64,000 nucleotides of DNA from Jannaschia pohangensis (GTDB lineage: Bacteria; Pseudomonadota; Alphaproteobacteria; Rhodobacterales; Rhodobacteraceae), in NCBI RefSeq assembly GCF_900113875.1, contig NZ_FORA01000002.1:186001-250000 (forward strand). The letters run 5' to 3'. The notes beneath the pieces were generated by a model, which saw nothing but the letters and a program-made list of their open reading frames with translations, was not told the DNA's origin and did not search any database. The translations under genes and the position numbers were made by a program. Below, in pieces: positions 54,708-63,688 of the stretch; within the stretch, counting starts at the first letter, position 1, and every line of letters starts with the position of its first letter.

Positions 54708-56138
54708 ATGACGACCATAGATGACCCCTTGCTGGCGGAAGCCGATGACCTTCAGGACGCCGGCGCACTTGGGAACGTCGAGCGTGGGTGTCCTGTGGTG
54801 CGGGTGGAATACGGTGTATTCTTTGACGGCACGGGGAACAACGAAACGAACTACCTAAGCGGCATCGACATGCGTGCAAAAGGACAGGTGACATCGGGGA
54901 GCTATGACAATGAGGCATCGAACATCGCGAAGCTGTTCAACGAATACAAGAATGAGGAGGACGCCGCGCGCGAGCGCAACCAGGATGGCAGCCCGTGCGT
55001 CGTTTATGACAGCTTCTATGTCGACGGGATCGGGACGACGGCCGGCCGTGGCGACAGCAATATAGGTTTCGCGACGGGCCTCGGTCGGACTGGTGTGAAC
55101 CAGCGGGTCGCGCGAACGATAGAGCATATCTCGATGCGCCTCGCGCAGATCTCGGCCGAGATCGATGAAGTGATCCTAGACGTCTTCGGTTTCAGCCGTG
55201 GTGCGGCCGCCGCCCGCCATTTCGTCAACCTGCTGCACGACATCCGCAATCTAGACGTCGGCGCGCGGCGCCCTGGCAGCTTCTACAGCCCGCTTTTCAC
55301 ACATGAAAAACTTCGCATCCGTTTTGTCGGGCTATTCGACTGCGTCGTATCGACAGGCACCGTGGCTGACGACGATAACTATGCCGGATCCGCAATTGGG
55401 TTGACCGACGACATCGCAGAAAAAGTCGTCAACATTTTTGCAGGAGACGAATTCCGCCTGAATTTCAGCGCCAATTCAATTCTGGCACGTCCCAACCGCT
55501 TGACAGGCGGCGTCGAAGGAACGCGCGAAGAATATATCGGACCGGGCGCTCATTCCGACCTGGGAGGAGGTTATTCTGCACATTTTCCCGAAGCGCCGAT
55601 CATCGCGCTAGAGGCTGGTCGTGGTCCTACTTTGGCATCGCCCCAAGACATGATCCAGCATCTCGAAACAGCAGGTGAGCTCAGCCCAGCAGACATCGAA
55701 CGCAAGCAAAGACTGGTCGAGAAAGGTTGGTGCCTCCCCGGCGAGATTGACAACTGTTACATCAAGCAGCCGATCTCGGACGATTGGGGTTACCACATAA
55801 TCCTCGATCGTTCCGCCTTCCACGATCACCGGTTGGCCCGCGTCTACCTGCACGTGATGCACCAGCTCGCCCTCGACAATGATGCCGGGTTGCGAAGCGC
55901 CCTCCCGTCAGGACCGCTCTATGACGTGCCGGGCGATCTGGGATTCCTGAAGAACAAGGTCCTGAACCGCCAGCCTCTGACGCGTTCGGAGACCGTCTTG
56001 GTGCGGCGAATGTACACGCATCATTCAGCCCATTTCGCAATCAGCGACACATTGATCGGAACCGCGCTCGAACTGCGACCCATGATCCCGCAGAACGGTA
56101 CGATACGAACGATCTATCCAAATGACCCCAACAACTAG
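54708..56138 (+). CDS. Tle1-type phospholipase (DUF2235), type VI lipase effector
   Basis: 476 aa. The DUF2235 alpha/beta hydrolase core runs from about residue 30: VEYGVFFDGTGNN, the nucleophile elbow GFSRGAA with Ser163, Asp211 in VGLFDCVVSTG, and His282 in GPGAHSDLGGGY. This gives a complete Ser-Asp-His triad in Tle1 order. Tle1 enzymes hydrolyse phospholipids of rival cells after delivery by a type VI secretion system. There is no signal peptide, as expected. The gene is the last of a three-gene unit. No VgrG, PAAR, Hcp or structural gene is in the window, so delivery is unproven. Confidence 0.87.
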   Translation: MTTIDDPLLAEADDLQDAGALGNVERGCPVVRVEYGVFFDGTGNNETNYLSGIDMRAKGQVTSGSYDNEASNIAKLFNEYKNEEDAARERNQDGSPCVVYDSFYVDGIGTTAGRGDSNIGFATGLGRTGVNQRVARTIEHISMRLAQISAEIDEVILDVFGFSRGAAAARHFVNLLHDIRNLDVGARRPGSFYSPLFTHEKLRIRFVGLFDCVVSTGTVADDDNYAGSAIGLTDDIAEKVVNIFAGDEFRLNFSANSILARPNRLTGGVEGTREEYIGPGAHSDLGGGYSAHFPEAPIIALEAGRGPTLASPQDMIQHLETAGELSPADIERKQRLVEKGWCLPGEIDNCYIKQPISDDWGYHIILDRSAFHDHRLARVYLHVMHQLALDNDAGLRSALPSGPLYDVPGDLGFLKNKVLNRQPLTRSETVLVRRMYTHHSAHFAISDTLIGTALELRPMIPQNGTIRTIYPNDPNN

Positions 56139-56704
56139 CAGTTTGCCTCCGGCGCGTTCAGGGCGTCGCGCATTCAATAGTCGTCCTCATTGCATGTCAT
56201 CGCGTTCAATCTTTGGAGATCCTGCCAACCGGTTCGTTCCCGATACCCTGCGCGGACTGTCGGGCGAGTTGAAGGGGACGGTTGCCTTCGTCGCAAGGCT
56301 CGGCCAGCTTTCGAGTTCAGAGGTTGAACATGCCGCGTAGAACCCCGTTCAAGCGCCATCGGTCTCCACGTGATGTCACCCATTGCACGGCCCGGTGCTA
56401 CGTGCAGTATCCAGAGTCCTATCAGGATATCGTGGATCTGATGGCCGAGCGGGGGGTTAACTGTCGATCGTCCAAGCGTGTATCGTTGGGTAATCAAGTT
56501 TGGGGCCAAGATCACCAAAAGGACCGTTTTTTGACCGTTCTGTCCGCAAAGCAGACTGTACGCTCTTGAGCGACAAGTGCGACGTTAGGTCCCCCGTGCC
56601 CTTTCACCGCCGTTCGGGGCGGGACGCCACGGCGATGGATCGGTGATTGCCGGAAGGCGAAGGACTGGTTAGAAAGACTTACCAATTTGCCGGAGTCCGC
56701 GCCC
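56139..56704. other. right edge of the island with IS6 remnant, 566 bp
   Basis: Apart from the transposase fragment (56330-56534) there is no complete gene. Between 56139 and 56329 lies the element's upstream DNA, including a GGGGACGGTTGC-like left end at about 56276. After 56535 the sequence runs to lldD without recognisable signals. An ORF at 56122-56340 has no coding character. Confidence 0.5.
56330..56534 (+). pseudogene. IS6 family transposase fragment, frameshifted and truncated
   Basis: The frame starts MPRRTPFKRHRSPRDV and continues YPESYQDIVDLMAERG, the N-terminal region of IS6/IS26-like transposases. A run of six G at 56451-56456 carries one G too many: shifting by one base restores LTVDRPSVYRWVIKFGAKITKR, which the family needs next. 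The sequence then stops (TGA 56532-56534), and the catalytic DDE part is missing. Only about 65 of roughly 235 codons remain. It is a dead relic and a marker of how the island may have formed. Confidence 0.82.
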
Positions 56705-57886
56705 ATGCCCGTCATCACCAACGTCGACGATCTGCATCGCATCTACAAGCGGCGGGTGCCGAAGATGTTCTATGACTACTGCCAGTCGGGCAGCTGGACC
56801 GAGCAGACCTTCCGCGAGAACGAGACCGATTTCGACAAGATCCGCCTGCGTCAGCGGGTGGCGGTGGACATGACGGGCCGGTCGGTTGCGACCCAGATGG
56901 TCGGGCGGGATGTGGCGATGCCGGTGGCGCTGGCCCCCGTGGGCCTGACCGGGATGCAGCATGCGGACGGGGAGATCCTGGCCGCGAAGGCGGCGGAGGC
57001 CTTCGGCGTGCCCTTCACCCTGTCGACCATGTCGATCTGTTCCATCGAGGATGTGGCCAAGCGGACGAAGAAGCCGTTCTGGTTCCAGCTTTACGTGATG
57101 AAGGACGAAGAGTTCGTCGACAACCTGATCGGGCGGGCCAAGGCGGCGGGCTGCGACGCGCTTGTCCTGACGCTGGATCTGCAGATCCTGGGGCAGCGGC
57201 ACAAGGACCTCAAGAACGGGTTGTCGGCCCCGCCGAAGCTGACCCCCGCGACGATCGCCAACCTGATGACGAAGGTGGGTTGGGGATTGCAGATGTCCAA
57301 GACGACGCGGCGGACGTTCGGCAATATCGTCGGCCATGCGAAGGGGGTGTCGGATACGTCCTCGCTGTCGAGTTGGACGGCGGAGCAGTTCGACCCGAAG
57401 CTCGACTGGGACAAGGTGCGCCGGATCAAGGAGAAGTGGGGCGGCAAGCTGATCCTGAAGGGGATCCTCGATGCCGAGGATGCGCGGATGGCTTTGCAGG
57501 TCGGGGCCGATGCGATCATCGTGTCGAACCACGGCGGGCGACAGCTGGACGGCGCCTTGTCGTCGATCCGCATGCTGCCCGAGATCGTGGACGCCGTGGG
57601 ATCGCAGGTCGAGGTCCACATGGACGGTGGCATCCGGTCGGGTCAGGACGTCCTCAAGGCGATGGCCCTGGGGGCGAAGGGGACCTATATCGGACGCGCG
57701 TTCATCTATGGTCTGGGGGCCATGGGTCAGGAGGGTGTGAAGCACACGCTCGACGTGATCCACAAGGAGCTGGACGTGACGATGGCGCTCTGCGGAGAGC
57801 GGAACATCCACGACCTGGGGCCGCACAACCTGCTGGTGCCCAAGGACTTCAGGGACGCCTGGGCTGCGCCTTTGCGAAATAGCTGA
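56705..57886 (+). CDS. lldD: FMN-dependent L-lactate dehydrogenase / alpha-hydroxy-acid oxidase family
   Basis: 393 aa FMN enzyme that oxidises L-lactate (or a similar 2-hydroxy acid) to the keto acid at the membrane. The active-site His276 lies in SNHGGRQLDG, the phosphate-binding end reads MDGGIRSGQDVLKAMALGAKGTYIGRAF, and the N-terminus VDDLHRIYKRRVPKMFYDY is typical. The ATG at 56705 has GGAG 9 nt upstream. A TTG six codons earlier is not preferred. The 3' end overlaps the convergent MFS gene by 38 nt. Confidence 0.9.
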   Translation: MPVITNVDDLHRIYKRRVPKMFYDYCQSGSWTEQTFRENETDFDKIRLRQRVAVDMTGRSVATQMVGRDVAMPVALAPVGLTGMQHADGEILAAKAAEAFGVPFTLSTMSICSIEDVAKRTKKPFWFQLYVMKDEEFVDNLIGRAKAAGCDALVLTLDLQILGQRHKDLKNGLSAPPKLTPATIANLMTKVGWGLQMSKTTRRTFGNIVGHAKGVSDTSSLSSWTAEQFDPKLDWDKVRRIKEKWGGKLILKGILDAEDARMALQVGADAIIVSNHGGRQLDGALSSIRMLPEIVDAVGSQVEVHMDGGIRSGQDVLKAMALGAKGTYIGRAFIYGLGAMGQEGVKHTLDVIHKELDVTMALCGERNIHDLGPHNLLVPKDFRDAWAAPLRNS

Positions 57887-58991
57887 GCGGCCAGATCATC
57901 ACGAGGATGAGGGCGACGCAGGCGAAGGCCCACCGAAGGCCCATGACCTGCGCCCCGAGGCCCATGAGGGCGGGCGCGAAGAAGAATCCCAGGAAGCCGA
58001 TGATCGCGACGCGGGCGATGACGGCGGTGCGTTGGCGTGGGGCCGAAAGGCGACCGGCAAGCGCCAGCCCCATGGGGCCGATGACCGAGATGCCCAAGCC
58101 CATGAGGCCGAAGCCCGCGTAGGCCACCAGCGGCGTGGGCGCGGCGGCGGCGATCAGGACCCCCAGGATGGCGAAGGAGGTGGCCAGGCGGATGACGCCC
58201 AATTCGCTGAGCCGTGCGGCGACGGCTTGCCCCGAGAAACGCCCGAGGGCCATGGTCATGCCGAGCATCGCGGGGCCGAAGGCGCCTTCGGCCGCGCCGC
58301 CCGACAGGGTGCGTTCGATGTGGAGGGCGGACCAGGCCTCGACCGTGGCCTCGGCCATGAAAGCGATGAGGACGATGCCGCCGCAGAGGGCCACCAAGGC
58401 CACGGGAAGGCGGCTGACCGGGCCGGTGGTGTCGTCGTGGGGCGTGACCTCCATCCGCTGGAAGGGTGCGGTGGCGAGGACGAGCAGGCCGGTCAGCGGA
58501 AAGATCACCTCGGGGCCGAAGCCCGCTTCGCGCAGCGCACCGGTCAGCAGGGCCGAGATGGCGTAGGCGACCGAGAACATGGCGTGGTTCACGTTCATCA
58601 GGCTGCGGCCGGTCCGGGCCTCCACCTCGGAGACGCGGGCGTTCATGACGACGTCCGTGAGGCCCGACACCATGCCAAGGACGCAGAGAATGGCGAAGAA
58701 CACCGGCATCGTCACCGCCACGGCGGGCAGCATCGCGGCGAACCCCAGCATCGCCGTCCCGAGCGGCAGGGCCAGCGCGCCCATCCGACGGTCCCACCGG
58801 GGGGCGAGGTAGAGCGTGAACGACAGGCCGATCGCGGTGGCCAGCAGCAGCAAGCCATAGGTCGCATCGTCCGCGCCGATCCGCGCCTTGAGCACCGGCG
58901 CCATGGCCGCGATGCAGCCCCAGGTCAGGCCCACGGCCATGAAAGCCGCGACGGGCGCCCGGCTGAGCGCTAGGGCGGAGAGGATGGACAT
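57849..58991 (-). CDS. MFS transporter (YbjJ-like)
   Basis: 380 aa with about twelve membrane helices. The segment DVVMNARVSEVEARTGRSLMNVNHAMFSVAYA resembles the YbjJ/fucose-permease-like MFS branch. No substrate can be named. The start is the ATG with AAAGGG upstream. The open frame to 59198 is antisense to nothing useful and not coding. It lies next to smpB on the minus strand, 23 bp downstream of its stop. Confidence 0.85.
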   Translation of the reverse strand: MSILSALALSRAPVAAFMAVGLTWGCIAAMAPVLKARIGADDATYGLLLLATAIGLSFTLYLAPRWDRRMGALALPLGTAMLGFAAMLPAVAVTMPVFFAILCVLGMVSGLTDVVMNARVSEVEARTGRSLMNVNHAMFSVAYAISALLTGALREAGFGPEVIFPLTGLLVLATAPFQRMEVTPHDDTTGPVSRLPVALVALCGGIVLIAFMAEATVEAWSALHIERTLSGGAAEGAFGPAMLGMTMALGRFSGQAVAARLSELGVIRLATSFAILGVLIAAAAPTPLVAYAGFGLMGLGISVIGPMGLALAGRLSAPRQRTAVIARVAIIGFLGFFFAPALMGLGAQVMGLRWAFACVALILVMIWPLSYFAKAQPRRP

Positions 58992-59014
58992 GGACGACCC
59001 TTTCGCCGCGGATC

Positions 59015-59491
59015 CTAGCCGTGATCCTTCATCAGGCGCGCCTTCTGACGCTGCCAGTCGCGCTTGGCCGTGGCCTCGCGCTTGTCGTTGTTCTTCTTGC
59101 CCTTGCCGACGCCGATCTTGAGCTTCACGATCCCGCGGTGGTTGAAATACATGACCAGCGGCACGATGGTATATCCCTCGCGCGCGGTGGCGTTCCATAG
59201 GCGTGACAGTTCACGCCGCGACACCAGCAGCTTGCGGCGGCGGCGTTCCTCGTGCCCGAAGGTCTTGGCCTGGGCATAGGGGGCGATATAGCCGTTTACC
59301 AGCCACAGCTCGCCCTCCTTCACCTCGGCATAGCTTTCGGCGATGTTGGAACCGCCCTGCCGGAGGGATTTCACCTCGGAGCCTTCGAGCATGATGCCGC
59401 ATTCGATATCGTCCTCGATCGCGTAATCGTACCGTGCCCGCCGGTTCTCGGCGATGACCTTGTAGTTCTTGTCTTTGTCGTCCTTTGCCAT
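59015..59491 (-). CDS. smpB: SsrA-binding protein SmpB
   Basis: 158 aa. It binds tmRNA and brings it to stalled ribosomes for trans-translation. Hallmarks: [31 protein letters not shown], the [17 protein letters not shown] segment, and the basic C-terminal tail [26 protein letters not shown] that enters the mRNA channel. The tmRNA gene itself is not in the window. Confidence 0.97.
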   Translation of the reverse strand: MAKDDKDKNYKVIAENRRARYDYAIEDDIECGIMLEGSEVKSLRQGGSNIAESYAEVKEGELWLVNGYIAPYAQAKTFGHEERRRRKLLVSRRELSRLWNATAREGYTIVPLVMYFNHRGIVKLKIGVGKGKKNNDKREATAKRDWQRQKARLMKDHG

Positions 59492-59500
59492 GGCCTGCAC

Positions 59501-60667
59501 TTAAGTGCGGGCGGGCGGTCTGTCCACGGGGGAGACCTTGCCGGAGGCGATTATCCACCCGACCGCCACCAGCGCGCAGGCCCCGCCAGCCAGCCCCAGG
59601 GCCCACAGTCCCGGATCCGCGACCACCAGCCCGCCAATCACCGACCCGATGGCCGCGCCGACGTAGATGCAGGCGGCATTCAGGGCCAGCGCCACCGGCG
59701 CCTGCGGCCCGGCCAGCGAGACGAGCCGCATCTGCTGCCCCGCCGTGAAGCCGTAGCCGCAGGCGTTCCAGACAAAAAACAGCCCCATGGCAAGCCCGAG
59801 GGGCAAGGGCAGCAGCGACAGGATCGGCATGATCGCCACTTGCAGGCAGGCAAGCGCCAGAATGGTGCGCAGCGGCCCCAGACGGTCAGCCACCCACCCG
59901 CCCACCAGGTTGCCTGCGACGGCCCCGAGGCCACAGACGACAAGGGCAGCGGTGACGCCATCCCGGCTGAGGCCCATCCGGCCTTCGAGCAGGGGGGCGA
60001 GGTAGGTGAAGGGGATGTAGATCGCACCGAGGAAAACGGCGGTGAAGGTGATGGCCAGCATCAGCGGCCCGTTGACCAGCACCGAGGACAGGTCGCGCAG
60101 GCGGACCGGCTGGAACGTCAGCCCCGCAGGCACCCGCATCCACATCACCGCCGTGAAGGCGACGGCCAGCGCCGCCACCAGCCCGAAGGCCGCACGCCAG
60201 CCGTAGGTATAGGCGATCCAGCTGCCGGCGGGGACGCCCAGAACCTGTGCGATGGTGAGGCCCAGAAAGACCAGCGACAGGACCTTGCCGCGCTGTTCGG
60301 GCGCGGCGAGGCCTGCGGCGACAGCGGCGATCACGGGCGTGGTCATGCCCGCCCCCGCCGCCGCCAGAACCCGCGCCGCGAAAAGCCAGCCCGGCGTCGG
60401 GGCGAGCGCCGAGGCAAGGGCCGCCAGCGCGAAGAGCCCCATGCCGAAGACCATGACCCGCCGCCGCCCGATGCCGCCCGTCGCCGACACCAGCAGCGGC
60501 GACAGCGGCGCATAGGCCAGCGCATAGGTGGTCAGGACCCAGCCCGCCTGCGACGGGGTGAGCGACAGGTCGCGGGCCAGCGGCCCGAGCGCGCCGATCA
60601 CGAGGAAGGCGCCCATCCCGATCACGAAGTTCGCCCCCGAGAAGACCCAGATCAGGCCCCGGGGCAT
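59501..60667 (-). CDS. MFS transporter (DHA1 type)
   Basis: 388 aa, twelve predicted membrane helices, with the MFS motif A-like segment GGIGRRRVMVFGMGLF between helices 2 and 3 and motif C-like AAAGAGMTTPVIAAVAAG. It resembles arabinose-efflux/drug-resistance transporters. The substrate is unknown. The start lies 5 nt after the dapA stop, so dapA-MFS-smpB read as one operon with the transporter set between two genes that, from memory, are adjacent in relatives. Confidence 0.87.
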   Translation of the reverse strand: MPRGLIWVFSGANFVIGMGAFLVIGALGPLARDLSLTPSQAGWVLTTYALAYAPLSPLLVSATGGIGRRRVMVFGMGLFALAALASALAPTPGWLFAARVLAAAGAGMTTPVIAAVAAGLAAPEQRGKVLSLVFLGLTIAQVLGVPAGSWIAYTYGWRAAFGLVAALAVAFTAVMWMRVPAGLTFQPVRLRDLSSVLVNGPLMLAITFTAVFLGAIYIPFTYLAPLLEGRMGLSRDGVTAALVVCGLGAVAGNLVGGWVADRLGPLRTILALACLQVAIMPILSLLPLPLGLAMGLFFVWNACGYGFTAGQQMRLVSLAGPQAPVALALNAACIYVGAAIGSVIGGLVVADPGLWALGLAGGACALVAVGWIIASGKVSPVDRPPART

Positions 60668-60672
60668 GCCAC

Positions 60673-61545
60673 TCAATTCAGCAGGCCGGCATGGCGCATG
60701 GCGTCGGCGATGCGGGCCTTGGTGCCCTCGGTCGCGGGGGTGAGCGGCAGGCGCACCTCCTCGGTGCAGCGGCCCAGAAGCGACAGGGCGTATTTCGCGC
60801 CGACAAGGCCCGGCTCGGCGAAGATGGCCTGATGCAGGGGCATCAGCCGGTCCTGGATGTCGAGGGCGGTGGCATAATCGCCCGCCAGCGTCGCCTCCTG
60901 CATCTGGCTGAGCAGGCGGGGGGCGACGTTGCAGGTGACGGAAATGCAGCCGGTGCCGCCCTGGGCGTTGAAGCCATGGGCCGTCGCATCCTCGCCCGAG
61001 AGCTGCACGAAATCCTTGCCGCAGGTCAGGCGTTGCGCGCTGACCCGGGCCAAGTCGCCGGTGGCATCCTTGACGCCGACGATATTGGGTAGCTTGGCCA
61101 GCTCGCCCATGGTGGCAGGCGACATGTCGACGACCGAGCGGCCCGGGATGTTGTAGATGATGATCGGGATGCCGACCTGGGCCAGCACCGTGAAATGGGC
61201 GATCAGCCCCGCCTGCGTCGGCTTGTTGTAATAGGGCGTGACGACGAGGGCCGCGTCGGCGCCCACGTCCTTGGCGAATTGCACGAAGCGCAGCGCCTCG
61301 GCGGTGTTGTTGGACCCTGCCCCGGCGATGACGGGCACGCGGCCCGCGGCGCGGGTGACGACGGCCTTGATGACGGCCTCGTGCTCGGCATGGGTGAGCG
61401 TGGGGCTTTCGCCGGTGGTGCCCACGGGAACCAGCCCGTGGGAGCCTTCGGCGATCTGCCAGTCGACCAGAGCGTTCAGCGCGTCGAAATCGACCGCGCC
61501 GTCCTTCAGGGGGGTGACCAGTGCGGGCATGGAGCCTTTGAACAT
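60673..61545 (-). CDS. dapA: 4-hydroxy-tetrahydrodipicolinate synthase
   Basis: 290 aa. It condenses pyruvate with aspartate semialdehyde in the lysine/diaminopimelate pathway. The Schiff-base Lys159 is in [10 protein letters not shown], the catalytic Tyr131 in [10 protein letters not shown], and the GTTGESPTL loop at about 43-51. AGGAGGACGCACCG precedes the ATG. A palindrome lies in the space to the divergent slt gene. Confidence 0.97.
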   Translation of the reverse strand: MFKGSMPALVTPLKDGAVDFDALNALVDWQIAEGSHGLVPVGTTGESPTLTHAEHEAVIKAVVTRAAGRVPVIAGAGSNNTAEALRFVQFAKDVGADAALVVTPYYNKPTQAGLIAHFTVLAQVGIPIIIYNIPGRSVVDMSPATMGELAKLPNIVGVKDATGDLARVSAQRLTCGKDFVQLSGEDATAHGFNAQGGTGCISVTCNVAPRLLSQMQEATLAGDYATALDIQDRLMPLHQAIFAEPGLVGAKYALSLLGRCTEEVRLPLTPATEGTKARIADAMRHAGLLN

Positions 61546-61617
61546 CGGTGCGTCCTCCTGTTGGCCGAGATCGCGCGGAAACTAGCCGCAGGCGGTCAGG
61601 GCGGCAAGCCGATGGTT

Positions 61618-61631
61618 TGTGATGAATCACA
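61618..61631. promoter_or_regulatory. TGTGAT-GA-ATCACA palindrome between dapA and slt
   Basis: Perfect 6-bp half sites with a 2-bp centre, 60 bp from the slt start and 73 bp from the dapA start. It resembles a CRP/FNR-type operator with shorter spacing. The regulator is not known. Confidence 0.42.
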
Positions 61632-61690
61632 TCACTGCTAATGAGAGAGATAAAGGTGCGACACGGAGAAGTTCGCCCTATGTTGGGGTC

Positions 61691-63688
61691 ATGATGCAGA
61701 GATTTCTTGTTGCGGGCTGTGTGGCCCTTGGCTTGCTCGCCCCGCTGCTGCCCGCACCGGCGGCGGCGAATGCGGCGCTGGAAACGGGGCTGGCGGAACT
61801 GCGCGCGGGCGACGAGGCGGCGGCGCGCGAGGCGATGACGCGGATCACCGACCCGGTGGCCCGCGACGTTCTGCTGTGGCACCTGCTGCGCAATCGGCTT
61901 GGCACCTTCCGCGAGGGTCAGGCGTTTCTGGCGCGCAACGGCGATTGGCCCGGGCTCGAGTTGTTGCGGGCGCGGGTCGAACTGGACATTCCGGTCACCA
62001 TACCGCCCGCAGATGTCGTCGCGTTCTTTGCCGAAGACGCGCCGCAAACGTCGAAGGGCGCGCTGCTGCTGGCCATCGCCTATCGCGCCCTGGGCCGCGA
62101 GACCGAGGCCGAGATCACCGCCATCGACGCTTGGTTGACGATGCCGATGCCCGCGTCGAGCGAGGCGGGGTTCCTCGAGGTCTTCGGCCCGATCCTGCCC
62201 CCGTTCGACGGCGCGCGGCTGGATGCGATGATCTGGTCCGGCGATATCCAGTCGGCGGAGCGGGTGCTGGACCGGCTGGAAGGGCCCGAGGCCGACCTGG
62301 GCCGCGCGCGCATCGCCCTGCGGGAAGATCGCGACGGGGTCGATGCCCTGATCGAGGCGGTGCCGGCCGATCTGCGCGACCATCCGGGGCTGGCCTATGA
62401 GCGGTTTCGCTGGCGGCTGAACAAGGGGCGGACGGCGGATGCACTGACGATCCTGTTCGACTATGACGAGAGTGCGGACACGCTGGCCAACCCCGAAGCC
62501 TGGGGACAGCACCGCGAGCGGCTGGCACGCGGCCTGATGCAGGATGGCAATGTCGCCGCCGGATACCGCGTGGCGGCGAACCACCACCTGATCGGGGGCA
62601 ACGAGGACACGGCAGGTCTGGAGTGGCTGGCGGGGTATATGGCGCTGCGCTTCATGAACGACCCCGGGCAGGCCGCCGAGCATTTCCTGGCCTTCGACGC
62701 CAATGTCGCTTCGCCCATCTCGAAGGGGCGGGCGGGGTACTGGCTGGGTCGGGCCTGGGAAGCGGCAGGCGAGACCGCCAAGGCCGCCGAGGCCTATGCC
62801 ATGGGCGCGCGCTATCAGACCAGCTTCTATGGCCAGCTTGCCGCCGAACGCGCCGGCCTGCCGCCCGATCCGTTGATGGCGGGCACCGAAGCCTTCCCGC
62901 CCCTGGCCGAGGCGTCGTTCCGCGACAGCACCGCGCTGGCCGCCGCCCGCCTTCTGGCCGGGATGGGCGAGCGGAGCCTGGCCGAACGCTTCCTCACCCA
63001 CATGGCCGAGGAATTGCCCCGGACCGATATCGGCACGTTGATCGACGTGGCGCTCGACGATCTGGACGACCCGCATATCGCCCTGCTGATCGCCAAGCGC
63101 GCCGCGCAATACGGGCACGAACTGCACCGGGGCTATTTCCCCGTGACCGACCTTGCTCGCCTCGACAGCCCGGTGGCCCCCGAGCTGGCGCTGGCCATCG
63201 CCCGCCGCGAAAGCGAATTCGACCCCGTCGTGGTCTCGGGGGCCGGGGCCGCCGGGTTGATGCAGCTGATGCCCGGCACCGCGCGCGAGATGTCGGAGCT
63301 GATCGGGTTGGATTACCGCCAGTCGGCGCTGACGACCGATCCGCTTTACAATGCGCGCCTCGGCACTGCCTATCTGGGCGAGCTGGAACTGGAATTCGGC
63401 TATTCGCCCATCCTCGTCCCCGCCGCCTACAATGCGGGCCCGTCGCGCGCGCGCCGCTGGTCCTCGGAACTGGGCGATCCGCGCAGTGCTTCGGTCGATG
63501 TGATCGACTGGATCGAGGACGTCCCCTTCGCCGAGACCCGCAACTACATCATGCGCGTGTCCGAAAGCCTGCTGCCCTATCACGCCCGCTTGAACGGCGT
63601 CCCAGACCGCGTCCCCCTGACCCGCTGGCTGCGAGAAGGCTACGGGGAGCTTGCACCGCCGACCGTCGGGGCGACGCGGGGGAATTGA
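61691..63688 (+). CDS. slt: lytic transglycosylase, Slt70-like
   Basis: 665 aa. Signal peptide to about residue 25 (LLPAPAAANA). The long alpha-helical superhelix (about 30-480) is followed by the catalytic SLT domain. The catalytic Glu507 is in IARRESEFDPVVVSGAGAAGLMQLMPGTA, with YNAGPSRARRW further on. It cuts murein to anhydro-muropeptides in the periplasm during wall growth and recycling. The ATG at 61691 is chosen because it begins the signal peptide. An in-frame start at 61619 is too far upstream. Confidence 0.95.
   Translation: MMQRFLVAGCVALGLLAPLLPAPAAANAALETGLAELRAGDEAAAREAMTRITDPVARDVLLWHLLRNRLGTFREGQAFLARNGDWPGLELLRARVELDIPVTIPPADVVAFFAEDAPQTSKGALLLAIAYRALGRETEAEITAIDAWLTMPMPASSEAGFLEVFGPILPPFDGARLDAMIWSGDIQSAERVLDRLEGPEADLGRARIALREDRDGVDALIEAVPADLRDHPGLAYERFRWRLNKGRTADALTILFDYDESADTLANPEAWGQHRERLARGLMQDGNVAAGYRVAANHHLIGGNEDTAGLEWLAGYMALRFMNDPGQAAEHFLAFDANVASPISKGRAGYWLGRAWEAAGETAKAAEAYAMGARYQTSFYGQLAAERAGLPPDPLMAGTEAFPPLAEASFRDSTALAAARLLAGMGERSLAERFLTHMAEELPRTDIGTLIDVALDDLDDPHIALLIAKRAAQYGHELHRGYFPVTDLARLDSPVAPELALAIARRESEFDPVVVSGAGAAGLMQLMPGTAREMSELIGLDYRQSALTTDPLYNARLGTAYLGELELEFGYSPILVPAAYNAGPSRARRWSSELGDPRSASVDVIDWIEDVPFAETRNYIMRVSESLLPYHARLNGVPDRVPLTRWLREGYGELAPPTVGATRGN

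Noticed and set aside
56122-56340. 72-codon plus-strand frame before the transposase relic
   Set aside because: Composition is not coding-like and it spans the non-coding left end of the IS6 relic.
59501-63583. 1360-codon continuous frame on the minus strand
   Set aside because: Only its last 388 codons are a real gene (MFS). The rest runs antisense to slt and out of frame over dapA.
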